This document shows positions 26,825 through 35,812 of a stretch of DNA of 39,133 bases, in pieces (the stretch's first letter is position 1; each line of letters starts with the position of its first letter). Origin of the DNA: Pseudomonas donghuensis (GTDB lineage Bacteria; Pseudomonadota; Gammaproteobacteria; Pseudomonadales; Pseudomonadaceae); the NCBI RefSeq assembly GCF_000259195.1, contig NZ_JH650771.1, positions 77,965 through 117,097 of the forward strand. Reading direction: 5' to 3'. The notes under the pieces were generated by a model. It saw only the letters and a list, made by a program, of their open reading frames with translations. It was not told where the DNA came from and did no database searches. Position numbers and translations under genes: made by a program.

Positions 26825-28045
26825 ATGCGCCGCGTCGTTATCACTGGTCTGGGCATTGTTTCGTGCCTGGGCAATGACAAAGAGACCGTCTCCGCCAACC
26901 TGCGTGCAAGCCGCCCTGGCATCCGATTCAACCCGGAATATGCCGAAATGGGTCTGCGTAGCCAGGTTTCCGGCTCCATCGACCTCAACCTCGAAGAACT
27001 GATCGACCGTAAAGTCTTCCGTTTCGTCGGTCACGCCGCCGCCTACGCCTACCTGGCGATGGCCGACGCGATCAAGGACTCGGGCCTGACCGAAGAGCAG
27101 GTCTCCAACCCGCGTACTGGCCTGATCGCAGGCTCAGGCGGCGCGTCGACCCTGAACCAGATGGAAGCGCTGGACATCCTGCGTGAAAAAGGCGTCAAGC
27201 GCGTTGGCCCCTACCGTGTCACCCGGACCATGAGCAGCACCGTCTCGGCGTGCCTGGCCACCCCGTTCAAGATCAAGGGCCTGAACTACTCCATCGCTTC
27301 CGCCTGCGCCACCAGTGCTCACTGCATCGGTACCGCCATGGAACAGATCCAGATGGGCAAGCAGGACATCGTCTTCGCCGGTGGCGGTGAAGAAGAGCAC
27401 TGGAGCCAGTCGTTCCTGTTCGACGCCATGGGCGCACTGTCCAGCAAGCGCAACGACACCCCGGAAAAAGCCTCCCGTGCCTACGACGCTGACCGTGATG
27501 GCTTCGTCATCGCTGGCGGTGGCGGTATGGTCGTGGTTGAAGAGCTGGAGCACGCCCTGGCCCGTGGCGCCAAGATCTACGCCGAAATCGTCGGCTACGG
27601 CGCCACTTCCGACGGCTACGACATGGTCGCTCCAAGTGGCGAAGGCGCCATCCGCTGCATGCAGATGGCCATGTCCACTGTCGACACCCCGATCGACTAC
27701 CTGAACACCCACGGCACCTCGACGCCGGTCGGCGACGTTGCCGAGATCAAGGGCGTTCGCGAAGTATTCGGCGACAAGGCTCCAGCCATCAGCTCGACCA
27801 AGAGCCTGTCCGGTCACTCCCTGGGCGCTGCCGGCGTTCACGAAGCGATCTACTGCATGCTGATGATGGAAGGCAACTTCATTGCCGGCTCCGCCAACAT
27901 CGACGAAGTGGACCCGGAAGTAGCCGACATGCCGATCCTGACCAAGACTCAGGAAAATGCCAAGATCGATACCGTGATGAGCAACAGCTTCGGTTTCGGC
28001 GGCACCAACGCCACCCTGGTGCTCAAGCGCTGGGCAGGCAAATAA
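26825..28045 (+). CDS. fabB: Beta-ketoacyl-ACP synthase I
   Basis: A 406-residue condensing enzyme elongating cis-3-decenoyl-ACP and other acyl-ACPs with malonyl-ACP. The nucleophile is C161 in [12 protein letters not shown]. The two histidines are in [11 protein letters not shown] and [12 protein letters not shown], and the glycine-rich C-terminus [14 protein letters not shown] is intact. It follows fabA closely, the standard unsaturated-fatty-acid pair, and is closed by a strong terminator. Confidence 0.98.
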   Translation: MRRVVITGLGIVSCLGNDKETVSANLRASRPGIRFNPEYAEMGLRSQVSGSIDLNLEELIDRKVFRFVGHAAAYAYLAMADAIKDSGLTEEQVSNPRTGLIAGSGGASTLNQMEALDILREKGVKRVGPYRVTRTMSSTVSACLATPFKIKGLNYSIASACATSAHCIGTAMEQIQMGKQDIVFAGGGEEEHWSQSFLFDAMGALSSKRNDTPEKASRAYDADRDGFVIAGGGGMVVVEELEHALARGAKIYAEIVGYGATSDGYDMVAPSGEGAIRCMQMAMSTVDTPIDYLNTHGTSTPVGDVAEIKGVREVFGDKAPAISSTKSLSGHSLGAAGVHEAIYCMLMMEGNFIAGSANIDEVDPEVADMPILTKTQENAKIDTVMSNSFGFGGTNATLVLKRWAGK

Positions 28046-28068
28046 GGGCTAGCCCCCCTTATGTTCGA

Positions 28069-28095
28069 ACGCCCCGACTCGTCGGGGCGTTTTTG
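28069..28095 (+). terminator. Rho-independent terminator of fabA-fabB
   Basis: ACGCCCCGAC pairs with GTCGGGGCGT (10 bp) around TC, followed by TTTTTGTTT. It starts 24 bases after the fabB stop. Confidence 0.93.
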
Positions 28096-28170
28096 TTTGT
28101 GCCATCCAGGGCCGCTGCGCGCCCCATCACCGCCAAGCCCGGCGCCCACAGTTACTGCAGGCGCTAGCCC

Positions 28171-28220
28171 TTGTGGGAGCTGGCTTGCCAGCGATGGGCT
28201 GCACAGCAGCCCCTCCTACA
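28171..28220. repeat. Pseudomonas REP element, copy 1
   Basis: TTGTGGGAGCTGGCTTGCCA followed by GCGATGGGCTGCACAGCAGCC. This is the TGTGGGAGC...GCGA pattern of pseudomonad REP sequences; the second half recurs exactly at 31546-31567. The MCP stop codon lies in its end. Confidence 0.8.
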
Positions 28221-29841
28221 CCGAGAACCGCCCCACCAACCCATTGAGTTCGATCGCCAGCTGCGACAATGCCTGGCTCGCCGCGTTGGTCTGATTGGCC
28301 CCCGCCGAGGTCTGCATGGCCAAGTCGCGAATATTGGTCAGGTTGCGGTCCACCTCCCGCGCCACCTGTGCCTGCTGCTCCGAGGCACTGGCAATCACCA
28401 GGTTGCGCTCGTTGATCAGGCTGATGGCCGCGGCTATCTCCTCCAGCGCCGCACCGGCAGCATGAGCGCCCTCCAGGGTGCCGCGAGCCCGTTCGTTGGT
28501 CTGCTGCATACCTTCAACGGCGCGATGGGTGCCTTGCTGGATACCATCGATCATCTGCTCGATTTCACGGGTGGATTGCTGGGTGCGATGGGCCAGAGCC
28601 CGTACTTCATCAGCCACCACAGCAAAACCACGCCCGGCATCACCGGCCCGTGCGGCTTCGATCGCAGCATTGAGGGCCAGCAGGTTGGTCTGCTCGGCAA
28701 TCGCGCCGATCACATCCAGTACCTTGGTGATGCCATTAACCTGCTGCGCCAGTTGCCCGACCTCTTCGGCGTTGGCGGTAACACCGGCCGCCAGGCCCTC
28801 GATCGACGTCACGGTCAGGCGCACCTGCTCGCGTCCTTGACGGGCAATGCGGTCCGACTCGCGCGAAGCTTCGGAAGTGGCCACGGCATTGCTCGCCACC
28901 TCCTCCACCGCGGTGGTCATCTGGTTGACCGCGGTCGCCGCCTGCTCGATTTCCTGGCTTTGCTGCATCAGCCCACGGGTGGCATCTTCCGTCACCGCGC
29001 TGAGCTCCTCGGAGGCCGAGGCCAACTGGCTGGAGGAGTCGGAGATGCGCCCGATGGTATCGCGCAGGCTTTGCTGCATCTGCTTCAAGGCTGCAAGCAA
29101 GCGTGCCGGCTCATCCTTGCCCTGCACCGAAATCTGCGGGGTAAGGTCGCCGGTGGCCACCACTTCGGCAACCTTCAGGGATTGCGCCAACGGCCGGACG
29201 ATACTGCGGGTCAGGGTCAGGGCCAGCACCACAGTGAGCACCACGGCGGCAATCAGCCAGCCAATCACCCAGATCCGCGCCTCCTTGTAGACGACTTCGG
29301 CAAGGTCGGTCGCGGTATTGGCATGCTGGTTATTGAGCGCGATCAGCTCGTTGAGGCTGGCCGTCAACTGGTCGGCCAGCTGATTCATCTCACCGTTGAC
29401 CATGGCCACCGCCTCTTCGAGCCGGTGCTCGGCAGACAGCTCCATCACCTGCGCCTGCAGCTTGAGGTAACGCTGCTCCAGACTCAGGTAGCGGTCGAAC
29501 AGGACCTGCTCTTCAGGCAGCACGATCAGCGCCTGGTACTTCTGCTGGGCCTTGCCCAGGCCCGCCTTGATCTCTTCGATGCGCGACTTGTTCTGCGCCA
29601 GCGCCGCCTCATCGCGATTGACCAGCAGGCGCAGGGTCAAGGCGCGGATGCGCAGCATGTCCTGGGTCATCTGGCCGACCGAAATGACGCTGGGCAACCA
29701 GTTGCTGTCGACCTGCTCGGACTGCTGGCGCATGCTGGTCATCTGCATCAGGGCAAACGCGCCCAAGGCAAACACCAGCGCCGCCACCAAGCCAAAACCC
29801 AGGCCGGCCCTGGGCGCGATATTCATGCTTCTCAAGCTCAT
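28216..29841 (-). CDS. Methyl-accepting chemotaxis protein
   Basis: A 541-residue transducer. TM1 (about 8-30, [20 protein letters not shown]) and TM2 (about 190-210, [20 protein letters not shown]) enclose a four-helix-bundle ligand domain. HAMP follows, then the cytoplasmic hairpin, whose tip reads [19 protein letters not shown], invariant for MCPs. There is no C-terminal CheR-binding pentapeptide. The start [13 protein letters not shown] has GGAGGGA 8 bases upstream; MNIAPRAG is a weaker alternative. It lies downstream of fabB on the opposite strand. The ligand is unknown. Confidence 0.95.
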   Translation of the reverse strand: MSLRSMNIAPRAGLGFGLVAALVFALGAFALMQMTSMRQQSEQVDSNWLPSVISVGQMTQDMLRIRALTLRLLVNRDEAALAQNKSRIEEIKAGLGKAQQKYQALIVLPEEQVLFDRYLSLEQRYLKLQAQVMELSAEHRLEEAVAMVNGEMNQLADQLTASLNELIALNNQHANTATDLAEVVYKEARIWVIGWLIAAVVLTVVLALTLTRSIVRPLAQSLKVAEVVATGDLTPQISVQGKDEPARLLAALKQMQQSLRDTIGRISDSSSQLASASEELSAVTEDATRGLMQQSQEIEQAATAVNQMTTAVEEVASNAVATSEASRESDRIARQGREQVRLTVTSIEGLAAGVTANAEEVGQLAQQVNGITKVLDVIGAIAEQTNLLALNAAIEAARAGDAGRGFAVVADEVRALAHRTQQSTREIEQMIDGIQQGTHRAVEGMQQTNERARGTLEGAHAAGAALEEIAAAISLINERNLVIASASEQQAQVAREVDRNLTNIRDLAMQTSAGANQTNAASQALSQLAIELNGLVGRFSV

Positions 29842-29862
29842 CTTCTGGCTCCCTCCAAAAGC

Positions 29863-29880
29863 GCTGCACAACAGTGCAGC
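29863..29880 (-). promoter_or_regulatory. Leader stem-loop of the MCP mRNA
   Basis: GCTGCAC pairs perfectly with GTGCAGC around four bases, 20-40 bases upstream of the MCP start and just before its ribosome site. It could affect mRNA stability or ribosome access; no T-run follows. Confidence 0.35.
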
Positions 29881-29898
29881 TGTCCTTGCTTCTAGACG

Positions 29899-29925
29899 GT
29901 ATCGGCCTGGCGAAAATTTGCGTAA
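29899..29925 (-). promoter_or_regulatory. Candidate FliA (sigma-28) promoter of the MCP gene
   Basis: On the minus strand GCCGATAC matches 7/8 of the sigma-28 -10 box GCCGATAA, and TTACGCAA lies 11 bases upstream as a poor -35. MCP genes in pseudomonads are often FliA-dependent. The -35 weakness keeps confidence low. Confidence 0.35.
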
Positions 29926-29980
29926 GACGAAAACGTGATATCAAAAGGCCTTATGATCGCGACGCCCCGGTGGCCCTGAC

Positions 29981-30445
29981 TCAACGCACCGTAAAGCGCT
30001 GCTCGGCGAGCAACCGGTCACCCTGGAAGACCATGAAATGCCACTGCCCCGGCACCATTTCGTGGTTTTCGGTGAACTCATAGGCCATCACATCCTGGGC
30101 AGCGCCCGGCACCAGCTTCTGCACGACTTCGAACTTGTCGTGGCGCTTGCCATCCGGGGTGCGCACACCCGGGGTGAGGTACAGCAGGGTCAGCGGCGTG
30201 TCTTCGGCGACCTTGCCCTGCAGCCGATAGCGCATGCCGAACTTGCTGCCCAGGCGCGCCGGGATCTCATCGGTCTGTTCAATCGTCTGGTTACTCTGGG
30301 TCAGCACCCGCTCGCCCGGCTGGAAGTTCTGGTGGCGGGTTTCAAACAGACCGTACTCGACCGGCCCTTCGAGACGAACCTCGGCGCTGGCCAGGCCACT
30401 GACCAGCAACAGCCCGCACAGGGCGCTGAAACGACGTGGAAACAT
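29981..30445 (-). CDS. DUF3859 domain protein, exported
   Basis: A 154-residue protein with a signal peptide (MFPRRFSALCGLLLVSGLASA, shown in two parts: MFPRRFSALCGLL and LVSGLASA). The mature part is the DUF3859 beta-rich domain (VEYGLFETRHQNFQPG, LYLTPGVRTPDGKRHDKF, GQWHFMVFQGDRLLAEQ). The ATG at 30445 has GGAG 6 bases upstream, better than the start at 30457. The gene stands alone between the MCP and pirin. Function is unknown; a periplasmic location is likely. Confidence 0.85.
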   Translation of the reverse strand: MFPRRFSALCGLLLVSGLASAEVRLEGPVEYGLFETRHQNFQPGERVLTQSNQTIEQTDEIPARLGSKFGMRYRLQGKVAEDTPLTLLYLTPGVRTPDGKRHDKFEVVQKLVPGAAQDVMAYEFTENHEMVPGQWHFMVFQGDRLLAEQRFTVR

Positions 30446-30614
30446 AGTGAACTCCATCAGGTTGATGGCGGCAGGCTATGACGCAGGCATGACAGGCTGA
30501 TGACAGCGCTGTTATTTGCCCGCCACAACCCCGGGTATAGCGCGGGCATGCGCTCGATATGGGCCACGGCAGGTTATGCTAGAAAAACGTCCCCCCCTTG
30601 GTCTGGAGCACACC

Positions 30615-31475
30615 GTGAGCCTTCCCCTGGTCATCCGCCCTCGCGCCGAATCGGTCGAAGGCCAACCTATCCTGCGCCCCCTGCCTTCGGCCCAATGCCG
30701 CAGCGTCGGGCCATTCGTGTTCTTCGACCATATGCTGGAGACCGACTACCCGGCCGGCCGTGGCATGAACATCCGCCAGCACCCGCATATCGGCCTGTCG
30801 ACCCTCACCTACCTGTTCGAGGGCGAGATCCAGCACAAGGACAGTCTGGGCTCGGATCAACGGGTCAAGGCTGGCGAGGTCAGCTGGATGACCGCCGGCA
30901 GCGCGATTGCCCATGTCGAGCGCACGCCTGCCGATCTGCTGCCCAGCACGTCGCGCCTGCACGGCTTGCAGGTGTGGCTGGCCTCGCCCAAGGCGCACGA
31001 GCAAGGCCCGGGGCTCTACAGCCATCACCCGGCGGCGAGCCTGCCGGTCAGTGACAACCTCGGGGTCAGCATTCGCATGATTGCCGGCAGCGGCTTCTGC
31101 CTGCAATCGCCGGTGCCGGTGCTGTCACCGACCCTGTATGCGCTGGTGCAGATGCAGGCGGCCACCACCCTGACGGTGCCCACCGAACACGCCGAGCGCG
31201 CGCTGTATGTACTGGATGGCGAAGTCAGCCTCAACGACCAGGCGGTCGAGCCGTGCAGCCTGGTGATCTTGCCGCCCGGCGAGGAGATGAGCCTGTATGC
31301 CGATAGCGAAAGCCAGTTGGTGCTGTTCGGTGGCGCGCCATTGGACGGGCCACGGCGGATGAACTGGAACTTCGTTGCCAGTGACCCGGCATTGATCGAA
31401 CAGGCGCGGGCACGCTGGGCGGCCGGAGACTGGCCGACGGTACCGGGGGAAAGTGAACGGATCGAGTTGCCTTGA
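30615..31475 (+). CDS. Pirin family protein
   Basis: A 286-residue bicupin of the pirin family, some of which are quercetin 2,3-dioxygenases. The start GTG (SLPLVIRPRAES follows) has GGAG 7 bases upstream and is preferred to the ATG at 30576. The metal ligands of pirins are present: the two histidines in HPHIGLSTLTYLFEGEIQH and the H and E in SAIAHVERTP. A nearby DHMLETDYPAGRG is also family-typical. The substrate is not known; a redox or regulatory role is possible. Confidence 0.92.
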   Translation: MSLPLVIRPRAESVEGQPILRPLPSAQCRSVGPFVFFDHMLETDYPAGRGMNIRQHPHIGLSTLTYLFEGEIQHKDSLGSDQRVKAGEVSWMTAGSAIAHVERTPADLLPSTSRLHGLQVWLASPKAHEQGPGLYSHHPAASLPVSDNLGVSIRMIAGSGFCLQSPVPVLSPTLYALVQMQAATTLTVPTEHAERALYVLDGEVSLNDQAVEPCSLVILPPGEEMSLYADSESQLVLFGGAPLDGPRRMNWNFVASDPALIEQARARWAAGDWPTVPGESERIELP

Positions 31476-31476
31476 G

Positions 31477-31569
31477 ATTGATCGCCGGCAACGCGGCTCC
31501 CACAGAGTGGATGCATGCAGGTCCAGTGTGGGAGCCAGCCTTGCTGGCGATGGGCTGCACAGCAGCCCC
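31477..31569. repeat. Inverted pair of REP elements (BIME-like)
   Basis: One REP reads on the minus strand (31477-31504, ending in GGCTCCCACA on the plus strand) and one on the plus strand (31527-31569, starting TGTGGGAGCC). The two 10-base arms 31495-31504 and 31527-31536 are perfectly complementary, and the outer parts pair imperfectly, so a long hairpin can form. The pair lies between convergent pirin and dienelactone hydrolase genes, where no other terminator is visible. Confidence 0.8.
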
Positions 31570-31577
31570 GCCCCCAC

Positions 31578-32303
31578 TCAGCGCTGGAACACTTCATCGA
31601 GCAAATTGAACATCGCCCGGAACGCGCGCTTGGACGTGCGGGCGTCGTACTTCATCTTGCCGGGGATATTCGCTGCGGTATCGGTGAACGAGTGCACCGC
31701 GCCGCCATAGCTGATCAGCTGCCAGTCGACCTTGGCCGCGTCCATCTCGGCTTCGAAAGCCGGTAGCTGCTCCTTGGGCACGAACGGGTCGGCGGCGCCA
31801 TGCAACACCAGCATCGAAGCCTTGACCCTGCCCTCCACGGCTGGCAGCGGCGTATCCAGGGTGCCATGGAACGATACAGCGGCCAGCAGGCGGGCATCTT
31901 CACGGGCCAGCTCCAGGGCACAGCAGCCGCCGAAGCAGAAGCCGAAGGTGGCCAGCTTGCCAGGCTCCAATACCGCCCTCGATTGGCCCAGCAACTGGTC
32001 CAGCGCCGCCTTCAAGCGCTTGCGCAGCTCGACGCGGTCATTCTTCAGCGGCGTCATCGCCGCACCGGCTTCATCCATGTCCGACGGACGCAGGGTCTGG
32101 CCGTAGATGTCGGCCAGCAACACCACATAACCCTGGGCGGCAACCTCGCGGGCGATACGTTCGGCGCCCTCGCCCACCCCCATCCAGTTTGGCGCCATCA
32201 AAAGCCCAGGCTGCTCACGGGCGCCCTGGGTATAGAACAAACGGCTCTCATAGGCTTTGCCGGCAACATGATAGACCAGCGATTCGACGGTAACCTTGCT
32301 CAT
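31578..32303 (-). CDS. Dienelactone hydrolase family protein
   Basis: A 241-residue alpha/beta hydrolase with a cysteine nucleophile: GFCFGGCC puts it at C123, the same number as in the classic Pseudomonas dienelactone hydrolase. The acid is in HGAADPFVP and the histidine in GGAVHSFTDT. The location beside htpG and pirin is a housekeeping setting, with no aromatic catabolic genes near, so the natural substrate is probably not a chlorinated dienelactone. An AAGGAGGAG-type site (from TCCTCCTT on the plus strand) gives a strong start. Confidence 0.93.
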   Translation of the reverse strand: MSKVTVESLVYHVAGKAYESRLFYTQGAREQPGLLMAPNWMGVGEGAERIAREVAAQGYVVLLADIYGQTLRPSDMDEAGAAMTPLKNDRVELRKRLKAALDQLLGQSRAVLEPGKLATFGFCFGGCCALELAREDARLLAAVSFHGTLDTPLPAVEGRVKASMLVLHGAADPFVPKEQLPAFEAEMDAAKVDWQLISYGGAVHSFTDTAANIPGKMKYDARTSKRAFRAMFNLLDEVFQR

Positions 32304-32323
32304 GCACTCCTCCTTGCACCATG

Positions 32324-32348
32324 AAAAAAGCCCGCCGAAGCGGGCTTT
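32324..32348 (-). terminator. Rho-independent terminator of htpG
   Basis: Read on the minus strand: AAAGCCCGC, loop TTCG, GCGGGC, then TTTTTT. It begins 11 bases after the htpG stop. A UUCG tetraloop closes the stem. Confidence 0.92.
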
Positions 32349-32359
32349 CCTGCAACTAC

Positions 32360-34264
32360 TTAAGCCGACAATTCGACCAGTAGCTTGTTCAGGCGACGAA
32401 CGTACGCCGCCGGGTCCTTGAGGCTATCGCCCGCCGCCAGCGCGGCCTGATCGAAGAGGATGTGCGAGAAGTCGGCGAAACGGTCTTCGCTTTGCTCGTT
32501 GTCCAGTTTCTCGATCAGCGGGTGGCCAGGGTTGAATTCAAAGATCGGCTTGGAGTCCGGCACCTTCTGCCCGCTGGCCTCGAGAATCTGGCGCATCTGC
32601 AGCCCCAGGTCCTGCTCACCGATGGCCAGGATCGCCGGCGAATCGGTCAGGCGGTGCGACACGCGCACTTCGCTGACGCTTTCGCCCAGGGCCACCTTGA
32701 GGCGCTCGACCAGGCCTTCTTTCTCCTTGGCGACTTCTTCCTGGGCCTTCTTGTCCTCTTCGGAGTCCAGCTTGCCCAGGTCCAGGTCACCACGGGCGAC
32801 GTCGACGAAGCTCTTGCCGTCGAATTCGCTCAGGTAGCTCATCAGCCACTCGTCGATGCGGTCGGTCAGCAGCAGCACTTCGATGCCTTTCTTGCGGAAG
32901 ACCTCCAGGTGCGGGCTGTTCTTGACCTGCGCATAGGACTCGCCGGTGAGGAAGTAGATCTTGTCCTGACCTTCCTTGGCACGGGCCAGGTAGTCGGCCA
33001 GGGCAACGCTCTGCTCGCCGCTTTCATCAAAGGTGGAGGCGAAACGCAGCAGGCCGGCGATCTTCTCTTTGTTGGCGAAGTCTTCAGCCGGGCCTTCTTT
33101 CATCACCTGGCCAAAGTTCTTCCAGAAGCCCTTGTACTGCTCAGGCTCGTTCTTGGCCAGCTTCTCGAGCATGTCCAGCACGCGCTTGGTCAGGGCCGAC
33201 TTCATCGAGTCGATGATCGGGTCTTTCTGCAGGATTTCGCGCGAAACGTTCAGCGACAGGTCGTTGGAGTCGACCACGCCCTTGATGAAGCGCAGGTACA
33301 GCGGCAGGAAGGATTCGGCCTGGTCCATGATGAACACGCGCTGTACGTACAGCTTCAGGCCACGTGGCGCTTCACGCTGGTACAGGTCGAACGGGGCACG
33401 GGCCGGTACGTAGAGCAGCGAGTTGTACTCAAGCTTGCCTTCGACCTTGTTGTGGCTCCAGGCCAGCGGGTTCTCGAAGTCGTGACCGATGTGCTTGTAG
33501 AACTCCTGGTATTCCTCGTCCTTGATCTCGGTGCGAGGACGGGTCCACAGGGCGCTGGCGCGGTTGACGGTTTCCCATTCTTCGGCCGGCTTTTCTTCGC
33601 CTTCGGCGGCTTCGACCTGTTTTGGCAGCTCGATCGGCAAGGCGATGTGATCGGAGTATTTCTTGACGATGTTGCGCAGGCGCCAGCCGTCGGCGAACTC
33701 TTCTTCACCCTTTTTCAGGTGCAGGACGATGCGGGTGCCGCGCTCGGCCTTGTCGACCGTGGCGACTTCGAACTCGCCTTCGCCCTTGGACGACCAGTGC
33801 ACGCCCTCGGCGGCTGGCAGGCCGGCGCGGCGGCTGAACACGTCGACCTTGTCGGCAACGATGAAGGCCGAGTAGAAGCCCACGCCGAACTGGCCGATCA
33901 GGTGCGAGTCCTTCTTCTGGTCGCCGGTGAGGTTTTTCATGAAGTCGGCAGTGCCGGACTTGGCGATGGTGCCCAGGTGCGCGATCACCTCTTCGCGGCT
34001 CATGCCGATGCCGTTGTCTTCGAGGGTGACAGTGTTGGTGTTCTTGTCGAAGCTCAGGCGGATTTTCAGCTCGGCGCCGCCTTCGAGCAGCTCTGGCTTG
34101 GCCAGGGCTTCGAAGCGCAGTTTATCGACGGCGTCGGAGGCGTTGGAAATCAGTTCGCGAACAAAGATTTCCTTGTTCGAATACAGGGAATGGATCATGA
34201 GGTGCAGCAGTTGCTTCACCTCGGTCTGGAAGCCCAGGGTTTCTTTTTGAGTTTCCACACTCAT
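32360..34264 (-). CDS. htpG: Molecular chaperone HtpG (Hsp90)
   Basis: A 634-residue Hsp90 homologue: N-terminal ATP-binding domain (about 1-230) with [21 protein letters not shown] and [11 protein letters not shown]. The middle domain has [11 protein letters not shown] and [11 protein letters not shown]. The C-terminal dimerisation domain ends [13 protein letters not shown], with no MEEVD tail as expected for bacteria. The start [16 protein letters not shown] has GGAG about 11 bases upstream; the GTG four codons earlier is too close to that site. A consensus sigma-32 promoter lies at 34341-34368. Confidence 0.98.
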   Translation of the reverse strand: MSVETQKETLGFQTEVKQLLHLMIHSLYSNKEIFVRELISNASDAVDKLRFEALAKPELLEGGAELKIRLSFDKNTNTVTLEDNGIGMSREEVIAHLGTIAKSGTADFMKNLTGDQKKDSHLIGQFGVGFYSAFIVADKVDVFSRRAGLPAAEGVHWSSKGEGEFEVATVDKAERGTRIVLHLKKGEEEFADGWRLRNIVKKYSDHIALPIELPKQVEAAEGEEKPAEEWETVNRASALWTRPRTEIKDEEYQEFYKHIGHDFENPLAWSHNKVEGKLEYNSLLYVPARAPFDLYQREAPRGLKLYVQRVFIMDQAESFLPLYLRFIKGVVDSNDLSLNVSREILQKDPIIDSMKSALTKRVLDMLEKLAKNEPEQYKGFWKNFGQVMKEGPAEDFANKEKIAGLLRFASTFDESGEQSVALADYLARAKEGQDKIYFLTGESYAQVKNSPHLEVFRKKGIEVLLLTDRIDEWLMSYLSEFDGKSFVDVARGDLDLGKLDSEEDKKAQEEVAKEKEGLVERLKVALGESVSEVRVSHRLTDSPAILAIGEQDLGLQMRQILEASGQKVPDSKPIFEFNPGHPLIEKLDNEQSEDRFADFSHILFDQAALAAGDSLKDPAAYVRRLNKLLVELSA

Positions 34265-34340
34265 GGTCTTCAACACTCCGATCTGATGACAGTTGTCGCT
34301 GGGCAGGCCGACGGCCTGCTTTCACGGCGGGATGCACAAC

Positions 34341-34368
34341 AGATGGGGGTGGCTCGGGCTATTTCAAG
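34341..34368 (-). promoter_or_regulatory. Sigma-32 (heat-shock) promoter of htpG
   Basis: On the minus strand CTTGAAA, 13 bases, CCCCATCT matches the RpoH consensus CTTGAAA-N11-16-CCCCATnT at every defined base. The -35 box overlaps the last codons of the upstream thioesterase gene. Predicted start is near 34334, giving a leader of about 70 bases. Confidence 0.88.
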
Positions 34369-34820
34369 GGCGAGGTCATTTCTTCGATCTTGAAATGCGC
34401 CCGCGCCGTGGCAATCGGTTCGTCCGGGTCGCCTTGCCAGGCGGTGATCGCGACGTTGGTCACCCGCCGGCCCTGGCGCCACAACTGACACTGGGCGTAA
34501 GTGTCACGGTAATGGCCGGCGCGCAGGTAATCGATGGAAAAGTCGATGATTTTCGGGATCGCCGCACTCTCACTGAAAATCAGCAGGTACAGCGCCGCCG
34601 ACAGCTCCATGAAGCCGGCGATTACCCCGCCGTGGATCGCTGGCAGCAACGGATTGCCGATATTGTCCTGGCTAGCTGGCAGACAGAACAGCAGGTCGTC
34701 GCCCTGGCGGCTGCACTGGATACCAATCAATCCGGCATAAGGAATCAGCCGCAGCAAGGGTTCATAGTTGCCTTCGGCATGTGCCTGGCGCAGTTGCTGG
34801 TGCACTTCTGGCGGGATCAT
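34359..34820 (-). CDS. PaaI-family hotdog thioesterase, copy 2
   Basis: A 153-residue hotdog protein starting MIPPEVHQQLRQAHAEG. Its central-helix motif is AIHGGVIAGFMELSAAL, with HGG conserved but no aspartate/glutamate in quite the usual PaaI place. The strand segments IIDFSIDYLRAG and AITAWQGDPDEPIATARA are family-typical. The ATG overlaps the stop of the next upstream thioesterase (ATGA). Both are probably acyl-CoA thioesterases of unknown specificity. The -35 box of htpG lies in its last codons. Confidence 0.9.
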   Translation of the reverse strand: MIPPEVHQQLRQAHAEGNYEPLLRLIPYAGLIGIQCSRQGDDLLFCLPASQDNIGNPLLPAIHGGVIAGFMELSAALYLLIFSESAAIPKIIDFSIDYLRAGHYRDTYAQCQLWRQGRRVTNVAITAWQGDPDEPIATARAHFKIEEMTSPLK

Positions 34821-35293
34821 TGGCCGCTCCCCTTGAGCGTGTTGGCGAAATTGAGACCGCCCTTGATGCCCTTGCCCAGACGCATGAAGGTGCCGACCAC
34901 CTGGGCGATCGGTTGCTCGGGATCGTCCTGGTAGGCCACCCCGCGGGTGAAGATCACATCCCGCGAGACGCGGTAGCAATAGGCGTGGCCGAAGATATCC
35001 TTGCCGGCCTCGGCCGGGTGCATGTAGTCGATACGCAGGTCTAGCGTCGGGCATACCTCGAACTCAGGCAACACGCAGAGGGTGGCCATGCCGCAGGTGG
35101 TGTCCATCAGGGTGGTGATCGCACCGCCGTGCACGGCCCCGGTTTGCGGGTTGCCAACGATCTGTGTGGAATACGGCAGTATCAGGGTCATGCCTTGCGC
35201 GTCCGCGTGATGCACCCGCATCTGTAATACCTGACAATGACGCAGTGCCGAGAGAAAGCGTTGGGCCATAGCCTGCAAAGAAGTGTCGATCAT
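34817..35293 (-). CDS. PaaI-family hotdog thioesterase, copy 1
   Basis: A 158-residue hotdog thioesterase with the typical core TGAVHGGAITTLMDTTCGMA (HGG followed by D) and the strand TLDLRIDYMHPAEAGKDIFG. The classical acid is D in LMDTT. It overlaps the next gene by 4 bases, so the two proteins are made together and could form a heteromer or have complementary substrates. Confidence 0.92.
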   Translation of the reverse strand: MIDTSLQAMAQRFLSALRHCQVLQMRVHHADAQGMTLILPYSTQIVGNPQTGAVHGGAITTLMDTTCGMATLCVLPEFEVCPTLDLRIDYMHPAEAGKDIFGHAYCYRVSRDVIFTRGVAYQDDPEQPIAQVVGTFMRLGKGIKGGLNFANTLKGSGQ

Positions 35294-35446
35294 TTCAAAA
35301 AACTCTCAGGCCGTTGAGGCCATGCACAGAGAAAGGGAAATGTCCATATAGATCCATTTGTTATATATCTGTATGGTGCGCGGAACTTCTACCGGTTACT
35401 TGAGCTCAAAGGAACAAGTAACTTATTCCACAAGGAGAAACACCCC

Positions 35447-35725
35447 ATGCGTAAACCTTTTGCTTTTGCCGTTATGCTCGCCGCTGCTCTGGGTCTGGCC
35501 GCTTGCGATAAAGCCAGCGAAAATAAAGCCCAAGATGCTCAGCAACATTCCGAGAACGCTCAAGAGAAAATGAACGAAGCTCAGGATAAAGTGAACGAGG
35601 CAGCGAAAGAAAACGTCGAAGCCGCCAAAGATCAGGCCGAAGCGCAACAAAAAGCCGCTGAAGAAGCTGCGAAAGAAGCCGCTCCTGCTGCCCCAGTTAC
35701 TCCTGCTGAGCCTGCTAAACAGTAA
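35447..35725 (+). CDS. Small alanine/glutamate-rich lipoprotein
   Basis: A 92-residue predicted lipoprotein. The lipobox LAAC ends at C20 after the hydrophobic core FAVMLAAALGL; the next residue is D, which in enterics would signal inner-membrane retention. The rest is almost all A, E, K, Q, N and D in a heptad-like helix (EKMNEAQDKVNEAAKENVEA), ending in a proline/alanine tail. AAGGAG precedes the ATG. The gene uses GCT and GAA codons more than its neighbours, as in highly expressed genes. Function is unknown; resembles Lpp-like or stress lipoproteins only in outline. Confidence 0.88.
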   Translation: MRKPFAFAVMLAAALGLAACDKASENKAQDAQQHSENAQEKMNEAQDKVNEAAKENVEAAKDQAEAQQKAAEEAAKEAAPAAPVTPAEPAKQ

Positions 35726-35741
35726 GCAAGCCTGCCGGAAT

Positions 35742-35771
35742 AAAAAAAACCCGACACTGTCGGGTTTTTTT
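35742..35771. terminator. Bidirectional rho-independent terminator
   Basis: Eight A, then CCCGACA-c-TGTCGGG, then seven T. The A and T tracts make it work in both directions: for the lipoprotein gene (+) and the DUF599 gene (-), which converge here. Confidence 0.93.
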
Positions 35772-35812
35772 ATGGCTGCCGAAACTGGATTAAACGATTC
35801 AGTCGTCACTCT

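Noticed and set aside
28171..29895. 574-residue plus-strand open frame
   Set aside because: Antisense to the MCP gene, whose hairpin-tip motif is unmistakable; the shadow is R/H/L-rich.
34303..34319. GCAGGCC-gac-GGCCTGC hairpin as a terminator
   Set aside because: Both flanking genes are on the minus strand, where no T-run follows; the stem lies in the htpG leader after its sigma-32 promoter, so it is at most a leader structure.
32462..34393. 643-residue plus-strand open frame
   Set aside because: Antisense to htpG and without any family features.
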